Part shown: positions 5,450-10,634 of the stretch, piece by piece
Layout: the number at the start of each line of letters is the position of its first letter
Position numbering within the stretch: position 1 is the first letter of the stretch
Assembly (NCBI GenBank): GCA_002448975.1
Contig: DKBO01000141.1
Location: 10,110 to 20,743, forward strand
Length of the DNA stretch: 10,634 nt
Source: Nitrospiraceae bacterium UBA6898
GTDB lineage: Bacteria; Nitrospirota; Thermodesulfovibrionia; Thermodesulfovibrionales; UBA6898
Reading direction: 5' to 3'
Position numbers and translations under genes: made by a program
Notes under the pieces: generated by a model
What the model was told of the DNA's origin: nothing
The model's input: the letters and a program-made list of their open reading frames with translations, nothing else
Databases searched by the model: none

Positions 5450-6622
5450 TTACTGTTGAACGGTAAATTTGCCGCTTATTGCTTTGGCTACGGTCTTTCC
5501 TAAAGCCTTAAGTATAACCTTGACCCTGGCCTTATTCTTTGTTTTTGACACTGCAGGAACGTTCCAGCTGAAGCTCGACGCTCCCGGGGTACCCTGCGCA
5601 GTCTTCCAGGTTGTCCCATTGTTCAAGGTGTACTTCACTATTACTTGGTCCGGAAGGGCTGCCGTTCCATTTGCTGTCCATGTAATGTTGTATGTCGAAT
5701 TCTGGGGGACTACCTCGGCGGCAGACGGTGTAGTAATGGTCAGCACATCAATGGAGAATGTGCCCGATTTGACAGCCCCGAGCTTAACATTACTGCTATC
5801 AAAAGCAAAGACCTTTATGATCGCCTTTGAGATGTTCTTTTTCGGAGCGGGAACATCCCAAGGCGTGGTCGTATCGGTCACGCCTTTTGCCATGATTGAC
5901 CAGGTAACCCCGCCATCGATGGAGAGCTTGACCTTATAGGATGCTGCGCCGGTCTGCGCCGTCCAGGTGACAGCATAGGGAGCGCCGGCGGGAACTGATT
6001 CAGCAGCCGCCGGCTTCGTCACTTCAAAGGATACAGTCGGCGGTGGCGGGCCGGCAAGCTGATCATAAAGGAGATCACCGTCATTGTCGAGGCCAAGGCC
6101 GTCAGAGGTGTAGTTTTCTTTGCCATCGGTGTTGAGTGCATTTGTTATATTTACGCCGGCCTTGCCATAATAGGGTGGATTGTTACTTTCCGGCAGCGGT
6201 GTGGGGTCTGAAGTGTGGCATCCTGCGCATTCCGCGACACCCTTGTTTGCATGGTGTTTCCTGAGACCTGCGCCTGTGACGCCGATTGCCCCGCCGTAAT
6301 CATTGCCATGACATCCTAAACAACCCAGACCCGGGAGCGATGCATTACCATCCGAACTACCCGTGAAGGTAGTGCCTGAATTCGGGGAACCGGTGTGGCA
6401 TGCTGCACAAACGCCGGCGAGCATGGTATTCCGGTGAACATCATGCTTGTTTGTCGGCCAGGTGTTTCCCGGCTTTGTGCTTGTCGTGCCGCTGCGAAAA
6501 GCACCATGACATCCATTACATCCATCTATATAGCGGTTGTATGCATAACTATCCGTTGTCCAGGCAGCAAAAACGGCAAGAACTACCAATATCCCCAGAA
6601 ATACAAGAGTCCCTTTTTTCAT
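5450..6622 (-). CDS. Secreted tetraheme cytochrome c with two Ig-like domains
   Basis: 390-aa exported protein. The start is the ATG at 6622: AAAGGAG lies just upstream, and the product then opens with a standard signal peptide (MKK, a hydrophobic stretch at 4-20, likely cleavage after SYA at 27). An ATG 13 codons earlier would add a polar extension and lacks a proper site. Four CXXCH heme sites lie at C35-H39, C72-H76, C101-H105 and C132-H136. H60, H63, H123 and H124 are candidate distal ligands, suggesting bis-His hemes. An Asp-rich loop follows (DGLGLDNDGDLLYD, 174-187), reminiscent of calcium-binding loops, then a four-proline hinge (192-195). Two tandem Ig/fibronectin-like beta domains cover about 200-292 and 295-390; both share a TxPxAAExVP start, a TWTA strand, a WDVPA/WNVPA strand and a SGxF end. 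It probably carries electrons in the periplasm or at the cell surface, with the beta domains serving attachment. It stands as a single-gene transcript. Partner unknown. Confidence 0.88.
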   Translation of the reverse strand: MKKGTLVFLGILVVLAVFAAWTTDSYAYNRYIDGCNGCHGAFRSGTTSTKPGNTWPTNKHDVHRNTMLAGVCAACHTGSPNSGTTFTGSSDGNASLPGLGCLGCHGNDYGGAIGVTGAGLRKHHANKGVAECAGCHTSDPTPLPESNNPPYYGKAGVNITNALNTDGKENYTSDGLGLDNDGDLLYDQLAGPPPPTVSFEVTKPAAAESVPAGAPYAVTWTAQTGAASYKVKLSIDGGVTWSIMAKGVTDTTTPWDVPAPKKNISKAIIKVFAFDSSNVKLGAVKSGTFSIDVLTITTPSAAEVVPQNSTYNITWTANGTAALPDQVIVKYTLNNGTTWKTAQGTPGASSFSWNVPAVSKTKNKARVKVILKALGKTVAKAISGKFTVQQ

Positions 6623-6828
6623 CGTTGTCTCCTTTGTCGTAGGTAAGTTGATCTTTATCATGTTAACCTTCAGAAGCGACCTCCTCGCACTTAATCATAT
6701 GATTTCATTCTGTAATTATTATGAAAATTGGATTAAATTCCCTTCATGAAGGTAATGCGACACGTCGGGTGAAGATGACAGCAGATGATGAAGGGAAGAG
6801 CCTTCTGGGAGGCTGGCGAGCGGGTCTG
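6623..6828. other. Intergenic region with promoter area of the cytochrome gene
   Basis: A/T-rich gap between the protease gene and the cytochrome gene. It holds two perfect 12-bp palindromes: AATCATATGATT at 6693-6704 and CCTTCATGAAGG at 6741-6752. The first contains TATGAT on the minus strand, a 5/6 match to a -10 box, but no good -35 hexamer lies 17 bases upstream; activation by a bound regulator is possible. The second might act as a weak 3' hairpin of the protease transcript, but lacks a T-run. The cytochrome ribosome binding site (AAAGGAG) is at about 6629-6635. Confidence 0.4.
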
Positions 6829-7536
6829 TTAAAGGTGTTTCTTCTCCCACGCAAGGGCTTTTTCATAGGCGGCAAACTGACGTTCCCGCATGCAAAACTC
6901 TTTGGCATGGAGTCTGCGGCGGCCCACAGCGGTTTCTGCCCGCAGATCTGCGTGGAGCATTTCATGATACACGATGAACTCCACGAAGTAGGAAGGGACA
7001 GACCGTCTGTCCAGCAAGGGGTTGATGCGCACGATATTCGTAGCACTGCAGTAAGTGCCCAGCGTGATCCTGCGCGGTCTTCTGCCGCAGCGGTTATTCC
7101 CCCAGGTAATGCCTGCTGTTATGCGGTTGTCAAAATATTCCCTATTCAGCCGATCAAAGATGTCTGCCAGGCAGTGAACTGTCCCATGGGGGGTCAGAAC
7201 CGTGCGGCGGGAGGCAGGGTGTTCGCGGTGCGGACTGTTTCTCCTGATAAAGTCCCGTATCAGTGGCCTGCCTTCTTTCCTGCCGGCAATGAACCCGGCA
7301 ACAGCCGTGAGAACTTCATCCCCGGCATGGAGGAACATCCGGTGAAGACGCACCGCGATCACCCCGTTTTTTTTTGCCGCAGAGAGCATGCTTGTCGCAT
7401 TGTCGGTGATTGTCAGGGAAACGGGATTCCCTGAGAGATGGGCAAGAAGGCCACTGAGGCCGGAAAGGTCACGATCGAAGGGGAGGGTCAACTGTCCGCC
7501 CGGAACCGGCAACGATACGGTTCTTCTATTCATCAT
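6829..7536 (-). CDS. SprT-like zinc metalloprotease
   Basis: 235-aa soluble protein. The C-terminal half is a SprT-like/YgjP-type domain: IFDRLNREYFDNRI (126-139) is the usual entry helix, TWGNNRCGRRPRRITLGTYC (144-163) the central strands, and YHEMLH (190-195) holds the zinc motif HExxH (H191, E192, H195). H210 in RRRLHAKEF is the expected third ligand. The N-terminal half (about 1-115) is not recognised; it has a hydrophobic core (ADEVLTAVAGFIAG-like region near 72-84) and basic patches. SprT-family proteins act on DNA-bound or misfolded proteins, but this member's substrate is unknown. The first ATG (a second follows directly) lies inside the end of the response-regulator gene, overlapping by 11 nt with no Shine-Dalgarno, so translation is probably coupled. 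It is the last gene of the two-component operon, an unusual place for a protease. Confidence 0.8.
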   Translation of the reverse strand: MMNRRTVSLPVPGGQLTLPFDRDLSGLSGLLAHLSGNPVSLTITDNATSMLSAAKKNGVIAVRLHRMFLHAGDEVLTAVAGFIAGRKEGRPLIRDFIRRNSPHREHPASRRTVLTPHGTVHCLADIFDRLNREYFDNRITAGITWGNNRCGRRPRRITLGTYCSATNIVRINPLLDRRSVPSYFVEFIVYHEMLHADLRAETAVGRRRLHAKEFCMRERQFAAYEKALAWEKKHL

Positions 7537-8911
7537 GGGAAAGTTTTTTTGACTGCGTACTGTCCAAGCTCAGTTTTTCCCAGCGGTACCAGAAGGTCTT
7601 ATAGCTCATGCCGAGCAGTTTGGCAGCCTTGGCTACTACCCCGTGCGATTTTGCCATGGCCTTCCTGAGCAGGTCTTTTTCGAACTCCTCGAAATTGATC
7701 CCTTCTTCCGACAGGTCGAAATCAAACGAGGTGATCGGCTGCGATGTCCTGAGTTCGCTCTGAATGTCGTTCAGGTTTATGGATTCATGATCGCTCAGGA
7801 TGACGGCCCGCTCAATCACCGATTCAAGCTGCCGGATATTGCCGGGCCAGGTATAATCATGGAGCGCCTTAAGCGCGGCCTGTTCGACGCTGCGGATCCT
7901 TTTACCGAACTCGCGACTGTATTTTGCCCTGAAGAAATCCGCGAGTTCTGCAATGTCTTCCTTTCTTTCCCTGAGGGGAGGGAGCGGGATGGTCACCACC
8001 TTAAGCCGGTAATACAGGTCTTCGCGAAAGGAATTCTTCGCCAGTTCCTTTTCGAGATCCTTATTGGTGGCGGTAATGATCCTGATATCTATTTTTATGG
8101 GGTCTTTGCCGCCGAGCCGCCGTATCTCCCTGTCCTGAAGCACGCGCAAGAGCTTTGACTGCATCATCAGGGGCATGTCGCCGATTTCGTCAAGGAAAAG
8201 GGTGCCGCCGTTCGCAGCCTCGAAAAGGCCGATCTTCCGTGCGGATGCCCCGGTAAAGGCGCCCGGTTCATACCCGAAGAGCTCGCTCTCGAAGAGGTTT
8301 TCCGGAATGGCAGCGAAGTTCAGCGCGATGAACGGTTTTGATTTTCGGGGGCTGTTGTAATGGATTGCCCGTGCGATAAGCTCTTTCCCGGTGCCGCTTT
8401 CTCCGATGATAAGAATGGTCGCGGGACTGCCGGCCACCTTTTTCATGATCGCCATGGCCTCCTGCATTTTCTGCGACCTGCCGACGATCCCTTCCATCCG
8501 GAAACGGTCATATAATTCTTTCTGGAGATGGAGGTTTTCCTTGAGGAGGTCGGCGTGCTCAGCAGCACGCCTGACGGTGAACAAAAGATGATCCTTCTCG
8601 AGCGGCTTCTGGAGATAGTCGAACGCCCCTTTCTTCATGGCTTCGACGGCAGAACCGACAGTGCCGTGCGCTGTCATGACGATGAAGGTGCCTGAAGAGT
8701 TTTCCGCCCTTGCGGTTTCAATGAACTCTATGCCGTCCATGCCCTCCATCTTCAGGTCTGTCAGGACCACGTCAGGCTGGAATTTCTTCAGGGTCTCCAG
8801 CCCTTCTTCACCCGAGGAGGCAGTATGGGTCTCGTAGCCCTCGTCGTCAAGTATTGTCTTCAGAATCTCCCGTTGCAGGGGTTCATCGTCTACCACGAGG
8901 ATCACGGACAT
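7526..8911 (-). CDS. Sigma-54-dependent response regulator (NtrC family)
   Basis: 461-aa transcription activator. Receiver domain about 1-120: acidic DDE at 8-10, phosphoacceptor D52 in VVLTDLKMEGMDG, the T80 switch in IVMTAHG and K102 in YLQKP. Sigma-54 AAA+ domain about 140-375: Walker A GESGTGKE (170-177), the sigma-54 contact loop GAFTGA (217-222), Walker B GGTLFLDEIGD (235-245), and the arginine-finger segment FREDLYYRLKV (295-305). A Fis-type helix-turn-helix closes it (about 424-447, GVVAKAAKLLGMSYKTFWYR). All catalytic elements look intact. On phosphorylation by the upstream kinase it should activate sigma-54 promoters. The start is the ATG at 8911, seven bases after AAAGGAG; a start 28 codons earlier would add a basic extension before the receiver and has no matching site. 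It starts 13 nt after the kinase stop. Target genes unknown; no clear -24/-12 promoter was found in the intergenic gaps of this window. Confidence 0.94.
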   Translation of the reverse strand: MSVILVVDDEPLQREILKTILDDEGYETHTASSGEEGLETLKKFQPDVVLTDLKMEGMDGIEFIETARAENSSGTFIVMTAHGTVGSAVEAMKKGAFDYLQKPLEKDHLLFTVRRAAEHADLLKENLHLQKELYDRFRMEGIVGRSQKMQEAMAIMKKVAGSPATILIIGESGTGKELIARAIHYNSPRKSKPFIALNFAAIPENLFESELFGYEPGAFTGASARKIGLFEAANGGTLFLDEIGDMPLMMQSKLLRVLQDREIRRLGGKDPIKIDIRIITATNKDLEKELAKNSFREDLYYRLKVVTIPLPPLRERKEDIAELADFFRAKYSREFGKRIRSVEQAALKALHDYTWPGNIRQLESVIERAVILSDHESINLNDIQSELRTSQPITSFDFDLSEEGINFEEFEKDLLRKAMAKSHGVVAKAAKLLGMSYKTFWYRWEKLSLDSTQSKKLSHDE

Positions 8912-8924
8912 GACGGATCTCCTT

Positions 8925-10412
8925 TCACGATTCCTTTTCAAGGGGCAGGATGGTGATGATCGTTGTTCCCCTGCCTTCGATGCTTCTGATCTCAAGTTTG
9001 CCCTTATGTTCCTCGATCACCCGTTTTGTCAATGCAAGGCCGAGGCCGAGCCCCGAGCTTTTTGTCGTAAAGAAGGGGTCGAATATCCGGGAAAGCCTGT
9101 CCTCAGGTATCCCGATTCCTGTATCTTCTATGCTCAGCTGGAATCTGTTCTCGATCTGCCTTGTTATGACTGTCAGCGTGCCCCCTCTCGGCATTGATTG
9201 AAAGGCATTCAGGATAATGTTGTAGAGACAGGTCTTGATGAACTCGGGATCTATCAGGAGATCAGGGGTTGATTCATAAGTCCTGATGATCGCGATATTC
9301 TCCTTTTGCGCCTTGGCAGCAACGAGATCGATCACGTCATCGACAAGTCTGCATATATCGGTCATGCGGCGGTTAAGTTCAAGCGGCCTCCCGTATTCGA
9401 GGAAACTCTCGGCAAACCTGCTTACCCGCTGGATTTCATTTTTTATGTTGACAATCAGTGACTCAAAGTTATTCTGCGTAGCGCTGTCAGGGGGGCGGTA
9501 TTTTTCCCTGATCAGGTCGATCGAAAGGCTGATGAAGTTCAGCGGGTTCTTGATCTCATGCGCTATGCTGGTGGCAAACTGACCGATACCTGCCAGGTGC
9601 TCCGCCTTTCTCAGCTTCTCCTCAAGGTCGCGCTGTTCCCGGAGCTTTCCGACCATGTGGTTGAAGCTCTGGGCAAGATGGCCGATCTCATCCTTCCGTT
9701 CGGTGCTGAGCTCGTGGTCAAGGTTTCCGGCTGCTACGCTCTGCGCGACTGCAACGACCTTTTCGATCGGCTTTACGTAGCTTCTCGACAGATATACGGT
9801 CAGCAGCATGCCGATACCGAATACGAAGGCCGCAACAAGGATTCGCTGGAGCATGCGCTTTCTCATGGACACCGAGAAATCTTCGGTGTTTATGGTGAGA
9901 TGGATGTAACCGAAATGTTTTTCCCCGGCCACGACCGGTATGATCACATTATAGGAGAGGCCTTCGTCCGTGACCGGTTCACCGAGCTCCGCCTTAAAGA
10001 TGAGCTCCTTACGCTTGGTCGTGAGGTCTTTACCGACCTTCCGGGGGTCCGAGCTCGAAATGATCTTCTCGGAATTGTTGCTGATGATCGAGATCTCCTT
10101 GACGCCCCGCGTATTCAGTTTCTTCATGTAGCCCTGCAGGCGTTTCTCGTCCGTAGCGCCCGTACTGGTGACCTCCTCGACGCCCACCTGGATGGCCTTT
10201 GAGAGCTCTGCTGTCTGGTTCTCGAACTCGCGATACATTGCCTGCTCTGTCTCAAAATAGAGGATAAAATATACGCTCATGAGGCTGAGACTGAGGAGAA
10301 GCATCATGGAAATAAGCTTCTGGTTCAGGGAAAGTCTGAGGAAGTATTCCCGCAGACTTCTTATGATGGTATCCATAGAGGTATTGTTATGGAATTTTTG
10401 CCGCGCTGTCAA
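8925..10412 (-). CDS. Membrane sensor histidine kinase (NtrB/AtoS type)
   Basis: 495-aa sensor kinase. A short cytoplasmic N-terminus is followed by TM1 (about 33-53), an extracytoplasmic sensor of about 130 residues (54-188) with a Cache-like look (EISIISNNSEKIISSSDP, 106-123; later YNVIIPVVAGEKHFGYIHL), TM2 (about 190-209), HAMP (about 210-262), and the HisKA dimerisation domain with H285 in IAHEIKNPL. The ATPase domain has the N box (NIILNAFQSM, 398-407), G1 (EDTGIGIP, 429-436), the F box (FDPFFTT, 444-450) and G2 (GLGLGLAL, 454-461). It phosphorylates the sigma-54 regulator encoded 13 nt downstream. The start is TTG at 10412, with GGAGG at 10425-10421 eight bases away; the ATG 12 codons later has no ribosome binding site. 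The sensed signal is unknown, and the sensor region is the only element that could recognise it. No missing catalytic residue was noticed. Confidence 0.93.
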   Translation of the reverse strand: MTARQKFHNNTSMDTIIRSLREYFLRLSLNQKLISMMLLLSLSLMSVYFILYFETEQAMYREFENQTAELSKAIQVGVEEVTSTGATDEKRLQGYMKKLNTRGVKEISIISNNSEKIISSSDPRKVGKDLTTKRKELIFKAELGEPVTDEGLSYNVIIPVVAGEKHFGYIHLTINTEDFSVSMRKRMLQRILVAAFVFGIGMLLTVYLSRSYVKPIEKVVAVAQSVAAGNLDHELSTERKDEIGHLAQSFNHMVGKLREQRDLEEKLRKAEHLAGIGQFATSIAHEIKNPLNFISLSIDLIREKYRPPDSATQNNFESLIVNIKNEIQRVSRFAESFLEYGRPLELNRRMTDICRLVDDVIDLVAAKAQKENIAIIRTYESTPDLLIDPEFIKTCLYNIILNAFQSMPRGGTLTVITRQIENRFQLSIEDTGIGIPEDRLSRIFDPFFTTKSSGLGLGLALTKRVIEEHKGKLEIRSIEGRGTTIITILPLEKES

Positions 10413-10434
10413 TGAACCTTCCTCCGAGATGCAA

Positions 10435-10469
10435 ACACCTCCTCAGGTCCGCTGACCCCGAGGAGGTGT
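10435..10469 (-). terminator. Strong stem-loop before the kinase gene, weak terminator or attenuator
   Basis: A perfect 10-bp stem (ACACCTCCTC at 10435-10444 with GAGGAGGTGT at 10460-10469) carries an inner 4-bp stem (10446-10449 with 10454-10457). On the minus strand it is followed by only three T residues, so it is a poor intrinsic terminator for the upstream gene. The 3' arm reads GAGGAGGTG, a Shine-Dalgarno-like sequence locked in the stem, while the true GGAGG of the kinase lies ten bases further on. The 5' arm CCTCC could pair with that site instead. The structure is seen; its function is inferred. Confidence 0.45.
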
Positions 10470-10492
10470 GCAGGTATACGAGGCAGTACTGA

Positions 10493-10634
10493 TTAGTAAC
10501 CGCTTGCCTTCTTCTTCGCCGGTGCCTCAGGCTTCTTTTCCTCAGCCTTCGGCGCAGCCGGTGCAGCCGGCTTCTCAGCAGCCTTTTCAGGCTCAGCCTT
10601 CTTGGCCTTTTTTGTCTTCTTCTTGGCCGGTGCA
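10493..10634 (-). CDS. Partial gene: Lys/Ala/Pro-rich C-terminal tail
   Basis: Only the last 46 codons and a TAA stop (10495-10493) are in the window; the gene begins beyond the right edge. The visible part is a low-complexity tail of lysine, alanine, proline and glutamate in repeats such as KKAKKAEPEKAAEKP and EEKKPEAPAKKKA, ending SGY. Such tails occur on histone H1-like nucleoid proteins, on some ribosomal and DNA-binding proteins and on some envelope proteins. Nothing here allows choosing among these. Codon use (AAG, GCT, CCG) agrees with a real coding frame. It precedes the two-component operon by 80 nt and the stem-loop. Confidence 0.65.
   Translation of the reverse strand, partial: APAKKKTKKAKKAEPEKAAEKPAAPAAPKAEEKKPEAPAKKKASGY

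Noticed and set aside
6693..6704. CATATGATT shared with the chrB operator region (5323-5331)
   Set aside because: A 9-base A/T-rich match at two intergenic places can arise by chance; the TGTTAC repeats that mark the chrB site are absent here.

Overview
The window comes from a bacterium of roughly 50% GC. All well-supported genes lie on the minus strand, so transcription runs right to left. A tetraheme c-type cytochrome with an export signal, an NtrC/NtrB-type sigma-54 two-component pair and strong GGAGG-type ribosome binding sites suggest a Gram-negative anaerobe or microaerophile, such as Nitrospirota or a deltaproteobacterial lineage. That placement is inferred from gene content; no rRNA or marker gene is present.

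Layout in the order of transcription. (1) 10634-10493: the 3' end of a gene for a Lys/Ala/Pro-rich protein, then a stem-loop at 10469-10435. (2) 10412-6829: a tight operon of a membrane histidine kinase (TTG start), its sigma-54 activator partner (13 nt away) and a SprT-like zinc metalloprotease whose start overlaps the end of the activator gene. (3) 6622-5450: a secreted cytochrome with four CXXCH sites, an aspartate-rich loop and two tandem Ig-like domains, closed by a strong intrinsic terminator. (4) Just beyond that terminator, a perfect TTGACA -35 hexamer with TGTTAC/GTAACA repeats opens a second operon. It appears to contain a small frame-disrupted reading frame, chrB (chromate resistance/sensor protein), a 94-aa His-rich protein of unknown function, an HD-domain phosphohydrolase, an MFS exporter and, after a 101-nt gap, a substrate-binding-protein-like protein with no signal peptide. 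(5) 803-192: a Met- and Pro-rich protein with a ribbon-helix-helix-like C-terminus, under its own apparent promoter.

The part most worth attention is the chrB operon. ChrB is usually found with the chromate efflux pump ChrA. Here no ChrA is visible within the window, and an MFS transporter plus an HD protein and a leaderless solute-binding-fold protein sit in its place. The palindromic repeats at the promoter are a candidate operator, possibly for autoregulation by ChrB. The other unusual pairing is a SprT-type protease translationally joined to a sigma-54 two-component system. Positions 1-191 contain no gene that could be supported.
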